A stretch of DNA of 64,000 nt, taken from contig JAEWZH010000017.1 in the NCBI GenBank assembly GCA_023395395.1, positions 182,516 through 246,515 on the forward strand. The letters run 5' to 3'. Shown piece by piece: positions 1-9,453 of the stretch. The stretch comes from Bacteroidota bacterium. GTDB lineage: Bacteria; Bacteroidota; Bacteroidia; Bacteroidales; Porphyromonadaceae. The translations under genes and the position numbers were made by a program. Position 1 is the stretch's first letter; each line of letters starts with the position of its first letter. The notes beneath the pieces were generated by a model. The model was not told where the DNA came from. It did no database searches and saw nothing but the letters and a program-made list of their open reading frames with translations.

Positions 1-1
1 G

Positions 2-205
2 AAGATCTTTGCCTATCCGCTCTTTTTCATTCTCCCTATAGTTATTGCTTATCTCCTGAGCAAGATATTTATGATCTTCGGTTGGAACAGGGTCGATAGC
101 ATAATACAAACTGGTGACACCTACCTCGTTTTCCCTGCGATAATAGGGATAACTGCACTTGTAAGTTCGTATTTCATATTGCGCAAAAAGGAGGTAAAGT
201 CATGA
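2..205 (+). CDS. Membrane protein C-terminus (5' partial), probable ABC transporter permease
   Basis: An open frame enters from the left edge and stops at 203-205, giving about 67 residues. It shows two hydrophobic stretches: YPLFFILPIVIAYLLSKIFM, and later LVFPAIIGITALVSSYFIL followed by a basic tail RKKEVKS. This looks like the last two membrane helices of a polytopic protein. The stop overlaps the ATG of the next gene (ATGA), so the two are translationally coupled. YtrA-type GntR regulators are usually encoded with an ABC transporter, so a permease is the likeliest identity. That is inferred from context, since no family motif is left in this fragment. Confidence 0.6.
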   Translation, partial: KIFAYPLFFILPIVIAYLLSKIFMIFGWNRVDSIIQTGDTYLVFPAIIGITALVSSYFILRKKEVKS

Positions 206-537
206 GAGAGGCACAGTCCATATTCATCCAAATCGCCGAGGGTATCAAAGACCGTATCCTCTCGGGCGAGTACCAAGCCGATGAGCGCATCCCGTCGGTG
301 CGCGACCTGGCTGTGGAGCTGGAGGTCAATCCCAATACCGCTATGAAGGCTTTTGACCTACTCCAGCGCGATGAGCTCATATACAACAAGCGAGGTATGG
401 GCTACTTCGTCTCCCCCGAAGCAAAAGCTAAGGTGGTGGAAAGCCGCAAGCGGCAACTACGAGAGGTAACCCTACCTGCCCTCAGACACGAACTTGAGCT
501 CCTCGGGCTTACACTCGAGGATCTGCTGAAGCTATAG
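202..537 (+). CDS. GntR family transcriptional regulator, YtrA subfamily
   Basis: This 111-residue DNA-binding repressor has a winged helix (residues about 5-75) carrying the GntR signature: IPSVRDLA, then NPNTAMKAFDLL, then a wing ending in GMGYFV. The C-terminal part is only about 35 residues and helical, too short for the FadR, HutC or MocR effector domains. That is the mark of YtrA-type regulators, which normally control an adjacent ABC transporter. It overlaps the upstream membrane gene by four bases, and a GGAGG stretch at 190-195 is a strong ribosome site. The ligand is unknown. Confidence 0.9.
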   Translation: MREAQSIFIQIAEGIKDRILSGEYQADERIPSVRDLAVELEVNPNTAMKAFDLLQRDELIYNKRGMGYFVSPEAKAKVVESRKRQLREVTLPALRHELELLGLTLEDLLKL

Positions 538-570
538 AATCATAATACCATTCATCTTGCAACTGCTATT

Positions 571-596
571 TTGCTCCCAGCTTAGTCTGGGAGCAA
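571..596. other. Perfect 10-bp inverted repeat between the regulator and the receptor
   Basis: TTGCTCCCAG (571-580) and CTGGGAGCAA (587-596) are exact reverse complements around a 6-nt loop, 33 bp after the GntR stop and 39 bp before the receptor ATG. There is no T tract on the plus strand, so it is not a typical terminator. It could be a leader hairpin or an operator for the adjacent regulator. Confidence 0.5.
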
Positions 597-634
597 GCAG
601 TGGTTGCACTCAGGACACTAAGAAACATCTACTT

Positions 635-3004
635 ATGAAACACATTATCTTATCGGCTCTCATCGCCCTCCTCACCACTTGGAGCGCAGCAGCCCAGGAA
701 GTCACAGGCAAGGTGGTCAATAACAATGGCGAGCCTTTGGCATTTGCCACTGTCAAGGTCAGTACCCTACCCGATAGCGTAGTGGTCGTGGGAGGCATCA
801 GCAGGGAGGACGGCTCCTTTGCCCTTCAAGTAAAGGGGGAGCGCTTCCCCCTCCTCCTACAAGCGAGTATGCTCGGTTTTACGACCGTCGGGCAGCAGAT
901 TAACAGCACCGATGGTCACATACTGACGCTGACGGAGGAGTCCATCATGCTCAACGAGGCGGTAATTACGGCTCAGAAAATCCCACACAAGTTAGTCCCC
1001 GGGGGGCTAAGCACAGAGATTGCCAATACCCCTCTCGCCAAACTCCCCGACATCTACAGCATACTACGTGGTGTCCCGATGCTCGAAATCGAGGACGAAA
1101 AGGTCACAGTAACTGGCAGAGGTACCCCTATCATCTACCTCAATGACCGCCGCATGACCGACCCTAACCAGCTAAAGCTCATCAAGCCTCACCTTATCGA
1201 CCGTATAGAGGTGGTCACCAACCCTGGGGCTGAATACAGCTCCTCGGTACAGTCTGTGCTGAAGATTTATACCCGTCGCGAACCGGGCTCCGGGCTTAGT
1301 GGCATGCTCTACGCAAGTGCACAGTATCAGCTTGGGAGTTCAGGCATAGGCGGCAATCCCAATGTCGATCTCAACTACCGCAAGGATAATTGGGACTTCT
1401 TTACCAACCTCTACTTCAGGAGAAATAATGGAGTCAGCAACACGCCTATGGTGATCATGGATGGTAGGACAGAAGACGGTAATTGGCTTGACAAATCATC
1501 TCTTCATTACGCTTGGAAAAGCAATAGTTTCGGAGTGACTATCGGAACAAATTACACGGACGATCGACAAAGTGCAGGAGCAAAATACGCCCTGTATGGC
1601 AATAGCAGCTCAGACTACGGTCTGACCGACATGCTCAGCCAGCACGACCATCAAGACCCAGTTCGCTATCTCGTGGAGAGAATCTCTAAGGACAAGTGGA
1701 ACTTCACCCATAGACCATCCCTATACTATCTACGCAGACTAGGCACTTGGACGGCTCAAATAGATGCCGACTACTACCTCGATAAGGGCTCCCACTCCAC
1801 CAACCATATCCGTGAAGGACATACCGATGCCTACGAACTCCGTACGCTCGAGAGTACCAATGGCTCATCCTCTAGCTCCATCGGTAGCCGCCTCAAAGTC
1901 AATGGGTCACTCTGGGGAGGGCAAATGACCATCGGAGGAGAATACACTCACACCAGTAATCAGTACTTCGCCTACAACGACAAAGCCCTTAGGCTCCCCG
2001 ACCTCGATAGTCAATACTCAGAGCATCTCTCTGCTCTTTTCATCGATTATGGACACAATATCGGCGAAAATTGGAACCTCTCGGCGGGTCTGAGGCTAGA
2101 GCACCTAGATAGTCAATATGCCAATAAGAAAGGTAAAATAGATGGGCAGAGCCGATCGTACACCAACCTTTTTCCCACCCTATCGCTCGGCGGTCGCCTA
2201 TGGGGCTTCAATACACAACTCTCCTTTAGAAGCAATATCAATCGTCCCAACTACTGGCAGCTCCAACCCAGATACGCCTTCATTTCTCGTGGTCAATACT
2301 CTACTGGAAATCCTACCCTGCACAGCAGTATCGGCTACAATACCCAGCTGATGATCAATAAGGAGTGGTTCACCCTGATGCTCAACGACAATTACATCAT
2401 CGACGACATTTCTCAGAGAACCGTCAGGATGCCTGACCTCAATAAGCCTGGTAGCTATCTCCCCTACACCTCCCTCCTCGAGAGCTTCAATGCCAAGCCT
2501 TACCATGCCCTCAATGCCATCGTCGTGATCAGCCCTACTATCGGCTGGTGGAGACCGACTCTTACGGCTGCGGTAGTTAAGATGATTGGCTACGATATTT
2601 GGCATTTCGATCAACTCATCAAGGAGCGTAAGCCTTTCTTCCAATTTGCGCTGAAGAATAACTTTACTCTGCCAAAAGAGATCACACTCACCCTCAACCT
2701 CAACTATATCACCACCGGATCTTATCAAAACTACGACTTCATCCAGCCGACATTGATGACCTACGCACAGATTACCAAGCAGTGGCTCAAAAGCAAACAG
2801 CTGACTACCTCATTTAGCATCAATAACCTGTTGAATAAGTATCAAAATACCCTCATGGTAAAAGATAGATACACCACCCTCACCAACCAGCAACACATGC
2901 CCACGACATTTACCTTCACCGCCACTTATCGCTTCAATACCACCCGTGATAAGTACAAGGGCTCAGGAGCACTCGACTCTGTCGTCGGGCGTATGGGCAA
3001 CTAA
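635..3004 (+). CDS. TonB-dependent receptor-like outer-membrane beta-barrel protein
   Basis: This is a 789-residue outer-membrane protein. The chosen ATG gives a clean signal peptide (MKHIILSALIALLTTWSAAAQ); the open frame extends 26 codons upstream without a plausible signal sequence. Mature residues about 22-110 form a carboxypeptidase-regulatory-like beta-sandwich (TGKVVNNNGEPLAFATVKV). A plug-like segment follows (LPDIYSILRGVPMLEIED, RIEVVTNPGAEY). The remaining 550 residues have the alternating aromatic-rich pattern of a barrel. No clear TonB box was seen, and the layout fits the OMP_b-brl_3 group of Bacteroidota. Substrate unknown. Its position behind the YtrA regulator and transporter suggests co-regulation. 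Confidence 0.85.
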   Translation: MKHIILSALIALLTTWSAAAQEVTGKVVNNNGEPLAFATVKVSTLPDSVVVVGGISREDGSFALQVKGERFPLLLQASMLGFTTVGQQINSTDGHILTLTEESIMLNEAVITAQKIPHKLVPGGLSTEIANTPLAKLPDIYSILRGVPMLEIEDEKVTVTGRGTPIIYLNDRRMTDPNQLKLIKPHLIDRIEVVTNPGAEYSSSVQSVLKIYTRREPGSGLSGMLYASAQYQLGSSGIGGNPNVDLNYRKDNWDFFTNLYFRRNNGVSNTPMVIMDGRTEDGNWLDKSSLHYAWKSNSFGVTIGTNYTDDRQSAGAKYALYGNSSSDYGLTDMLSQHDHQDPVRYLVERISKDKWNFTHRPSLYYLRRLGTWTAQIDADYYLDKGSHSTNHIREGHTDAYELRTLESTNGSSSSSIGSRLKVNGSLWGGQMTIGGEYTHTSNQYFAYNDKALRLPDLDSQYSEHLSALFIDYGHNIGENWNLSAGLRLEHLDSQYANKKGKIDGQSRSYTNLFPTLSLGGRLWGFNTQLSFRSNINRPNYWQLQPRYAFISRGQYSTGNPTLHSSIGYNTQLMINKEWFTLMLNDNYIIDDISQRTVRMPDLNKPGSYLPYTSLLESFNAKPYHALNAIVVISPTIGWWRPTLTAAVVKMIGYDIWHFDQLIKERKPFFQFALKNNFTLPKEITLTLNLNYITTGSYQNYDFIQPTLMTYAQITKQWLKSKQLTTSFSINNLLNKYQNTLMVKDRYTTLTNQQHMPTTFTFTATYRFNTTRDKYKGSGALDSVVGRMGN

Positions 3005-3034
3005 AATCTAAAAGTTCTCAATCGATTAGTGATG

Positions 3035-3078
3035 AAGGGCACCCTCTGGCTACATAAAGCCGTGGGTGCCCTTTCTCT
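3035..3078 (+). terminator. Rho-independent terminator after the receptor gene
   Basis: A 10-bp perfect stem pairs AAGGGCACCC (3035-3044) with GGGTGCCCTT (3064-3073), followed by a short T-rich tract (TCTCT). It lies 30 bp past the receptor stop and upstream of the parA promoter, so it separates the two units. Confidence 0.65.
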
Positions 3079-3123
3079 CCAAAAACAAGGGCATCAGCCA
3101 TCCCGATATAATGGAAAAATCGT

Positions 3124-3131
3124 TACCTTTG
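3124..3131 (+). promoter_or_regulatory. Putative -7 promoter element for parA
   Basis: TACCTTTG matches the Bacteroidota -7 consensus TAnnTTTG. No good TTTG -33 box lies at the usual distance. Transcription would start near 3138, which favours the parA ATG at 3159 over the longer upstream open frame. Confidence 0.45.
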
Positions 3132-3158
3132 CTTATTATTGGATTTTTAGAGCAAGAG

Positions 3159-3923
3159 ATGGGAAAGGTAATAGCGATATCCAACCAAAAGGGTGGTGTG
3201 GGTAAGACCACTACGACAATCAACCTCGCAGCCTCACTCGTAGCACTGGAGAAAAAGGTACTCATCATAGATGCAGATCCTCAAGCCAATGCGACCAGCG
3301 GGCTGGGAGCCACTATCGCTTCACCCGACAAGACGGTGTACAACTGCATGATCGGAGAGATCGATCCACACGAGTGTCTCGTGGAGACTTCAGTAGAGGG
3401 ATTGATGATTCTCCCATCTCATAGCGACCTTTCGGGTGCAGAGGTAGAGCTGGTAAGTATCCCCAATCGCGAACTGGTGATGAAGTGCATCACAGAGCAA
3501 CTTCGCAATGAGTATGACTTCATCTTTATAGATTGCTCACCAAGTCTGGGTCTCATCACTGTGGCAGTACTTACAGCTGCGGACTCGGTGATTATCCCTG
3601 TGCAGTGCGAGTACTTTGCCCTAGAGGGCATCAGCAAACTTCTCAGTACCCTGCAAGTGGTGAAGAAACGCACCAATCCCAAAATAGAGATTGAGGGCTT
3701 CTTGATGACCATGTACGACGCCCGCACCCGTCACTCCAATCAGGTATATGAGGAGGTGAAGAAGCACTTCAAGAGCCTTGTCTTCGTTAGCGTAATCCAC
3801 CGAAATGTACGCCTTAGTGAGGCTCCAAGTTTTGGACAATCGGTACTCGATTTTGATATAGAATCCCGTGGGAGCCAAAACTACCTACAGCTGGCGCGTG
3901 AACTTCTAGAGAAAAACAAGTGA
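3159..3923 (+). CDS. parA: ParA-family chromosome-partitioning ATPase (Soj)
   Basis: This 254-residue ATPase acts with ParB to segregate newly replicated origins. It begins with the deviant Walker A loop KGGVGKTTTT (residues 11-20) carrying the signature first lysine. It then shows IIDADPQANAT (about 38-48) and the Walker B region FIDCSPSLG. The length fits the chromosomal Soj type without an N-terminal regulatory domain. The open frame begins at 3066, but the ATG at 3159 starts exactly at the conserved beta-strand MGKVIAISNQ and lies downstream of the promoter-like element. Its stop overlaps a possible GTG for parB at 3920, so the genes form one operon. Confidence 0.95.
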   Translation: MGKVIAISNQKGGVGKTTTTINLAASLVALEKKVLIIDADPQANATSGLGATIASPDKTVYNCMIGEIDPHECLVETSVEGLMILPSHSDLSGAEVELVSIPNRELVMKCITEQLRNEYDFIFIDCSPSLGLITVAVLTAADSVIIPVQCEYFALEGISKLLSTLQVVKKRTNPKIEIEGFLMTMYDARTRHSNQVYEEVKKHFKSLVFVSVIHRNVRLSEAPSFGQSVLDFDIESRGSQNYLQLARELLEKNK

Positions 3924-3925
3924 TT

Positions 3926-4822
3926 ATGAGCAAAAATATAAGTAAAAAGGGTAGTCTCGGACGTGGACTTGATGCACTCATCACCACCGATTATAGTGGT
4001 GTGGCAGCTGAGGGTTCTTCGTCTATTAATGAGATTGCACTGGTAGATATTATCCCTAATCCTGAGCAACCCCGTACCGACTTCGATGACGAAACCCTCG
4101 GAGAGCTGGCACAGTCCATCAAGCATATCGGTCTCATCCAGCCTATCACTGTACACGCCCTCTCCGATGGCAAGTATAGAATCATCAGTGGAGAGCGTCG
4201 GTTTCGGGCTGCGAGCTTAGCCGGGCTTGAGGCAATCCCTGCCTATATCCGCACTGCCGACGATGAACAGATTATGGAGATGGCACTGATTGAAAATATT
4301 CAGCGTCAGGATCTAAATGCCATCGAGGTCGCTCTCGCTTTTAAAAACCTCATCGAGCGGTACGACCTCACCCAAGAGGAGCTCAGTGCTCGCGTGGGTA
4401 AGAAGCGTGCCACCATCTCCAATACAATCCGTCTGCTCAAGCTCCCAGCTGAGATTCAAATGGGACTAAAGGATGGCAAGGTATCTATGGGACACGCACG
4501 CTCGCTCCTCGGCATCGAGGATCCGGAGGCACAGTTGGCTTTTTATGAGCAGGTGCTGCGCGACCAGATTTCGGTACGCGAACTAGAGCAGATGGTACGC
4601 ACCTACAATGAGCCGGAGAACGAGAACACAAGCAAAGCCACCAAACGAACCAAGGCGGTCAGTAGCAATGAGGAAATAGAGCTCCTCTCCAAACGATTTC
4701 GCAATCTATTCGGCACCAAGGTATCAATGACGCTCAACGAAAAAGGCAAAGGGAGAATTGCCATACCATTTGAAAATAACGACCAATTAGAGCATATCCT
4801 CACACTCCTCGACAAGCTATGA
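3926..4822 (+). CDS. parB: ParB/Spo0J chromosome-partitioning protein
   Basis: This 298-residue CTP-dependent DNA clamp loads at parS and stimulates ParA. The N-terminal ParB/Srx domain carries EQPRTDFD, the CTP-binding box GERRFRAA and ENIQRQDL. A helix-turn-helix follows (LTQEELSARVGKKRATISN), and the C-terminal 50 residues form the dimerisation domain. A GTG at 3920 would add two residues; the ATG at 3926 is preferred. The stop overlaps the next ATG (ATGA at 4819). I did not spot a parS 16-mer in the window, but that was not an exhaustive search. Confidence 0.95.
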   Translation: MSKNISKKGSLGRGLDALITTDYSGVAAEGSSSINEIALVDIIPNPEQPRTDFDDETLGELAQSIKHIGLIQPITVHALSDGKYRIISGERRFRAASLAGLEAIPAYIRTADDEQIMEMALIENIQRQDLNAIEVALAFKNLIERYDLTQEELSARVGKKRATISNTIRLLKLPAEIQMGLKDGKVSMGHARSLLGIEDPEAQLAFYEQVLRDQISVRELEQMVRTYNEPENENTSKATKRTKAVSSNEEIELLSKRFRNLFGTKVSMTLNEKGKGRIAIPFENNDQLEHILTLLDKL

Positions 4823-5517
4823 TACAGGTATTCAGGTATAGCTTCTGGGCTGTGATAGTCTCGGCTATCTTTACGCTCTCCGTCTGCGGACAGGAGATTC
4901 CTGATACTATACCTGCCACCCTCAGCGAGGAACAGATAACAAAGCAGATAGGGCAAATCGCTCCAAAGGCTGTGCCATCAAAGGAGGAGCTCGCTAAGGC
5001 TACAAAAGAGTCCAAGCCATGGAAGCCCAATTCTACCAAAGCGATACTCTTTAGTATCATCCCCGGTGGCGGACAGATCTACAATAGAGCTTACTGGAAG
5101 ATTCCCATCGTAGTGGGAGCCTATACCGCATGCTACTACGCCATCACTTGGAACAATAATAATCTCACCGAATACGCTACTGCGTTTCGTGACATCAAAA
5201 GCGACACCCCGATGGACTTCCAGTCGTGGAAAGACTTTGTCCCCATTGGTGCAGATCCGGAGAGCTATGTCAATAACTCTGCTTTTCACGAACAACTGAA
5301 GCGAGGGAGAGACTTCTATCGCCGCAATCGTGACTTGAGTATCATCATTAGTGTGGCTGCCTATGCCCTCTTCATGATTGACGCATACGTAGATGCCGAG
5401 CTTTACAACTTCGACATCTCGCCCAACCTCACCCTTTCCTACTCGCCCGCATATATACCTCCGACACCACAGACCCCGGATAGCGGCATAGGGATACAAT
5501 TAGCACTCAGATTTTAA
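4819..5517 (+). CDS. DUF5683 domain membrane protein
   Basis: This 232-residue protein has an N-terminal signal or anchor (FWAVIVSAIFTLSVCGQE). The core WKPNSTKAILFSIIPGGGQIYNRAYWKIP is followed by a membrane helix (VVGAYTACYYAITW) and, near residue 180, a second helix (LSIIISVAAYALFMIDAYVDAEL). The 'PGxGQIYN..YWK.P' pattern is the hallmark of DUF5683 as I know it; no biochemical function is established for that family. It overlaps parB by four bases and the next gene by one (TAATG), so it belongs to the parAB operon. A role in the cell envelope coordinated with chromosome segregation is possible but only inferred. Confidence 0.8.
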   Translation: MIQVFRYSFWAVIVSAIFTLSVCGQEIPDTIPATLSEEQITKQIGQIAPKAVPSKEELAKATKESKPWKPNSTKAILFSIIPGGGQIYNRAYWKIPIVVGAYTACYYAITWNNNNLTEYATAFRDIKSDTPMDFQSWKDFVPIGADPESYVNNSAFHEQLKRGRDFYRRNRDLSIIISVAAYALFMIDAYVDAELYNFDISPNLTLSYSPAYIPPTPQTPDSGIGIQLALRF

Positions 5518-6959
5518 TGAATAGAGCCTTACAACAGCTACTGGTTGGAATTATGTCCCTGCTACTTTCTCTTCCGGCATTGGCACAGGAGGAGGTAAAG
5601 GTAGACGACATCGGCAGATTGCCCGAGAGCTTCGAGATGTCTCTCGACTCGCTATTCAATCGAAGATACAGAGAGTACTACAATCTGGCCAAACCAACCC
5701 GTCCCAACGAGGAGACCCGCACTCTTGACCAGCTCTATCGCAAACGTCTCCACTCGATGGAGAGTGCCATTCCGCTCACTTATAATCCTATAGTACGAGA
5801 GGCAATAGAGCTATACGTCAATAAGCGTAGCAATCTCCTCAGCCTTATGCTCGCCAAAGCCACCTACTACTTCCCGATTATAGAATCAGAACTAGACAAA
5901 CAGGGGCTTCCCCTTGAGCTCAAGTACCTCGCTATCGTAGAGAGTGCACTCAACCCCTCTGCCGTGAGCCGTTCGGGCGCTACCGGACTTTGGCAGTTTA
6001 TGCTCCCGACGGGCAAAGCTTATGGTCTGCATATCGATAGCATGGTCGATGAGCGCTGCGACCCACAAAAGAGTTCAGCAGCAATGGCTAGATACTTCAA
6101 GGATATGTATGCCCTCTACGGCAATTGGATGCTCGCCATAGCTGCCTACAACTGTGGACCAGGCAATGTCAATAAAGCTATTCGCCGATCAGGAGGAGTG
6201 ACCGACTTCTGGAAAATCTATCAGTACTTACCCAGAGAGACACGCTCGTATGTCCCCTTCTTCATTGCTGCCTTTTATGCCATGGAGCACTATCGAGAGC
6301 ACGACATCCGTCCACGCACTATCACCATGCCGATATCTACCGATACGGTACATATCCATAGGAAGCTAACGTTTAGCGAGGTCAGCGCCATAAGTGGTGT
6401 AGACATCGATATAGTGCGTGACCTCAATCCCAAGTACCGCCGCGAAATAATTCCCGGCAACAACGGCACACAAATCCTACTACTTCCTACAGCCAATGCT
6501 GCAAGCTTTAGTATCAAGAAAGACTCGCTTGCGCTCATCCACGGGGCAGAGCTCCCTCCACTCGGTGAGGGCGTGGCTCTGCAATCAGAAGCCGATGACG
6601 AGAGCGAAGCTATCGGCGGGACCATCACTCACATTGTAGCCAAGGGCGAGACCCTCTCCGGTATCGCACGTAAATATGGCGTAGGGGTCCATGAAATCAA
6701 GAGCTGGAATAGGCTCCGCTCCGACCGTCTTCAAAGGGGACAAAGCCTTAGGATAGAGCAATCGGGCAAAAACAGTGGCACACAAGCTGCACCAGCCAAA
6801 TCGACCCCGAAGGTACGCTACCACACTGTCAAACGAGGTGAGACGCTCTCAAGTATCGCATCCAAGTACAAAGGGGTCACTGTAGCTCAGATTAGGAGAG
6901 CCAATGGCATCAGTGGCAATATGATCAAGCCTGGGCAGAAGCTCAAGATACCGAGATAA
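5517..6959 (+). CDS. MltD-like lytic murein transglycosylase with two LysM domains
   Basis: This 480-residue secreted muramidase-fold enzyme would cleave peptidoglycan glycan strands to 1,6-anhydromuramyl products. It has a signal peptide ending LLSLPALAQE. The SLT domain (about residues 120-250) shows IVESALNPSAVSRSGATGLW, where the Glu of VES is the expected catalytic acid, then QFM and AYNCGPGNVNKAIRR. A linker is followed by two LysM peptidoglycan-binding modules: HIVAKGETLSGIARKYG (about 373-416) and YHTVKRGETLSSIASKY (about 435-480). Its start overlaps the DUF5683 stop. It ends the parAB operon, linking wall remodelling with segregation genes. Confidence 0.93.
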   Translation: MNRALQQLLVGIMSLLLSLPALAQEEVKVDDIGRLPESFEMSLDSLFNRRYREYYNLAKPTRPNEETRTLDQLYRKRLHSMESAIPLTYNPIVREAIELYVNKRSNLLSLMLAKATYYFPIIESELDKQGLPLELKYLAIVESALNPSAVSRSGATGLWQFMLPTGKAYGLHIDSMVDERCDPQKSSAAMARYFKDMYALYGNWMLAIAAYNCGPGNVNKAIRRSGGVTDFWKIYQYLPRETRSYVPFFIAAFYAMEHYREHDIRPRTITMPISTDTVHIHRKLTFSEVSAISGVDIDIVRDLNPKYRREIIPGNNGTQILLLPTANAASFSIKKDSLALIHGAELPPLGEGVALQSEADDESEAIGGTITHIVAKGETLSGIARKYGVGVHEIKSWNRLRSDRLQRGQSLRIEQSGKNSGTQAAPAKSTPKVRYHTVKRGETLSSIASKYKGVTVAQIRRANGISGNMIKPGQKLKIPR

Positions 6960-7002
6960 TCTGTCGGGGCTACCATTTTTGAAAATCGAATAGCAATATA
7001 AT

Positions 7003-9279
7003 ATGATGAAAAAGGATCTCTCTGAAGCGGCAAGAGCATACCACTCTTTGCCACAGCCTGGTAAGATCGAAGTACGACCAACCAAGCCCTATTTGACTCA
7101 GCATGACCTCACCCTCGCATATAGTCCTGGGGTAGCCGTGCCGTGCTTGGATATCGAACAACAACCTGAGCAAGCCTACGACTACACCTCCAAAGGCAAT
7201 CTCGTAGCGGTGATTTCCAATGGGACAGCGGTACTTGGGCTTGGAGATATAGGAGCTTTGGCAGGCAAACCTGTGATGGAGGGCAAGGGGCTGCTATTCA
7301 AGATATATGCTGGTATCGATGTCTTCGATATAGAGATTGATGAGAAAGACCCAGTAAAGTTTGTAGAGATTGTCAAATCTATTGCTCCCACATTTGGGGG
7401 TATCAATCTGGAGGACATCAAGGCACCAGAGTGCTTCTATATTGAGCAGGAGCTCAAGAAGCAATTGGATATCCCAGTGATGCACGACGACCAACATGGC
7501 ACAGCTATTATCTCTGCCGCAGGACTATTAAACGCCCTAAAGATTGCTGATAAAAAGATAGAGGAGGTAAAAATAGTAGTAAGTGGAGCGGGGGCATCCG
7601 CCCTCTCTTGCACAAGGCTCTATGTAGCACTCGGGGCACGCATCGAAAATATCGTGATGCTCGACTCCAAAGGGGTTATTCGCAAAGATAGACCCGGCCT
7701 CTCTGAAGAAAAAGCCTACTTTGCCACTGAGAGAGACGTCCATGGCTTGTCAGATGCTATCGTGGGAGCTGATGTATTCCTCGGCCTTTCTCGAGCTGGG
7801 GTACTCAAACCAGAGATGGTACAGCAGATGGCGCCAAATCCTATCATCTTCGCCCTTGCCAATCCTGATCCGGAAATCACTTACGAAGATGCTATGGCAG
7901 CTCGTCCTGATGTCTTGATGGCGACAGGAAGATCTGATTATCCCAATCAGATCAACAATGTCATAGGCTTTCCATATATATTTAGGGGTGCCCTCGACGT
8001 ACGCGCCACCGGCATCAATGAAGAGATGAAGATGGCAGCGACCAAAGCCATTGCCGAGCTAGCGCACGAACCAGTGCCAGAAGAAGTCTCTCTCGCCTAT
8101 GGCAATATCCCATTGCACTTCGGTCCAAGCTATTTTATCCCCAAACCTGTCGATCCTCGCCTGATTGTGCGTGTTTCAGTAGCTGTCGCCAAAGCTGCCG
8201 TCGAGTCGGGTGTTGCACGCAAGAGTATCACCGACTGGGAGACTTATGAAGAAGAGGTATATGCACGTGTAGGCAATGTCAATAGCCTACTTCGTCGGGT
8301 GTACAACTCTGCCAAACTCACTCCGAGGAGATTGGTATTTGCAGCTGGGGAGCACACCGTATCCCTCAAAGCTGCCGTGGAGGTCTTGCGACAGGGGATT
8401 GCGCAGCCCATCGTCTTGGGAGATCCTGAAAGTATCCAGCACAAGGCCATGCTCAACGAACTAGATCTCACAGGCGTGAAGATCATCAACCACCACTCCC
8501 CGGAGTATCGCTCAAAGAGGACGCAATATGCAGAGCAATTTGCTAAGCAAAATTGGCGTAAGGGGGGCAAGCTAAGTGAAGCACGAGACAAGATGTATGA
8601 CCCCAATTACTTCGGGATGATGATGGTACAATGTGGAGATGCCGAAGGCATGATCACTGGACTATATTCCAATTACAACCATCTCAAAGAGATTGCACTA
8701 TCTACCGTAGGCGTCAAAGAAGGGTTTAACCATTTTGCTACCATGCACATGGTATCGCTCAAAAAGGGACCACTATTCCTCGTAGATACCCTTATCAATC
8801 AAAACCTGAAGGCTGACACTCTCGTGGACATCACACTCTTAGCCGCAGACAAGGTAAGGTGCCTGGGATTGGAACCCAATATCGCCGTAGTCAATTTCTC
8901 TGACTTCGGTAGCGACGGTGCGGAATCCTCCATAGAAGCTCGTAAAGCGGTCGCAATGCTTCACGAGAAGTATCCCGACCTCCATGTCGATGGGGAGATG
9001 CAAGTGACCACCGCACTCAACATGCAAAAGCGAGATGAGGAGTATCCCGACAATTGGCTGAAAGGGCAAAAAGTGAACATCTTGGTATTCCCTCGCCTAT
9101 CTGCTGCAAATGCTTGCTACCAGCTATTGAAGTCTGTGGAGAGTGCAGAAGATGTCGTGGGTCCAATCCAGATCGGGCTAGCCAAGCCTATCTACTTTGT
9201 AGACCACGGAGCTACGGTAAAGGAGATTGTGAATGTCGCTGTGATGACCTCTCTAGACACCTCCGGCTGCCTCCGTTAA
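7003..9279 (+). CDS. maeB: NADP-dependent malic enzyme fused to a phosphotransacetylase-like domain
   Basis: This 758-residue enzyme oxidatively decarboxylates malate to pyruvate. The N-terminal malic domain (about 1-165) shows YSPGVAVPCLDIE, VISNGTAVLGLGDIGALAGK and MHDDQHGTAII. The NAD(P)-binding domain follows with VSGAGASALSCTRL. From about residue 430 to the end lies a phosphate-acetyltransferase-like domain (FNHFATMHMVS, FPRLSAANACYQLLK, GPIQIGLAKP). In MaeB enzymes this domain usually does not transfer acetyl groups but binds acetyl-CoA allosterically. Length and domain order are standard. It stands alone, 43 bp after the transglycosylase and followed by a strong terminator. Confidence 0.95.
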   Translation: MMKKDLSEAARAYHSLPQPGKIEVRPTKPYLTQHDLTLAYSPGVAVPCLDIEQQPEQAYDYTSKGNLVAVISNGTAVLGLGDIGALAGKPVMEGKGLLFKIYAGIDVFDIEIDEKDPVKFVEIVKSIAPTFGGINLEDIKAPECFYIEQELKKQLDIPVMHDDQHGTAIISAAGLLNALKIADKKIEEVKIVVSGAGASALSCTRLYVALGARIENIVMLDSKGVIRKDRPGLSEEKAYFATERDVHGLSDAIVGADVFLGLSRAGVLKPEMVQQMAPNPIIFALANPDPEITYEDAMAARPDVLMATGRSDYPNQINNVIGFPYIFRGALDVRATGINEEMKMAATKAIAELAHEPVPEEVSLAYGNIPLHFGPSYFIPKPVDPRLIVRVSVAVAKAAVESGVARKSITDWETYEEEVYARVGNVNSLLRRVYNSAKLTPRRLVFAAGEHTVSLKAAVEVLRQGIAQPIVLGDPESIQHKAMLNELDLTGVKIINHHSPEYRSKRTQYAEQFAKQNWRKGGKLSEARDKMYDPNYFGMMMVQCGDAEGMITGLYSNYNHLKEIALSTVGVKEGFNHFATMHMVSLKKGPLFLVDTLINQNLKADTLVDITLLAADKVRCLGLEPNIAVVNFSDFGSDGAESSIEARKAVAMLHEKYPDLHVDGEMQVTTALNMQKRDEEYPDNWLKGQKVNILVFPRLSAANACYQLLKSVESAEDVVGPIQIGLAKPIYFVDHGATVKEIVNVAVMTSLDTSGCLR

Positions 9280-9332
9280 AGTAATAGGAGAGGGAAGTCG
9301 AGCAATACAGACGATCTCTGAGAGATAAATGA

Positions 9333-9374
9333 AGCAGGTCGGGAAACGAAAGTTTTCTGACCTGCTTTTGTTTG
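9333..9374 (+). terminator. Rho-independent terminator after maeB
   Basis: A 15-bp stem pairs AGCAGGTCGGGAAAC (9333-9347) with GTTTTCTGACCTGCT (9352-9366), with two G-U pairs and a GAAA tetraloop, then TTTGTTTG. It lies about 55 bp past the maeB stop. Confidence 0.8.
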
Positions 9375-9438
9375 TTTCAAATCAGGATTACACAAAAAAT
9401 ACCTAATAATAGTGATACCTAGTTTTCTATATTGTCCT

Positions 9439-9446
9439 TATCTTTG
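9439..9446 (+). promoter_or_regulatory. Putative -7 promoter element for the TonB receptor operon
   Basis: TATCTTTG is a full match to TAnnTTTG. No TTTG box was found 19-21 bp upstream. Transcription from here would give a leader of roughly 160 nt before the receptor ATG. Confidence 0.5.
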
Positions 9447-9453
9447 TGCCGCA

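Noticed and set aside
2198..2728. Long 176-codon open frame antisense to the first receptor gene
   Set aside because: It lies wholly inside a well-supported gene and its sequence has no protein-family features.
4978..5499. 173-codon antisense open frame over the DUF5683 gene
   Set aside because: It is a shadow of the coding strand; no signal, motif or ribosome site supports it.
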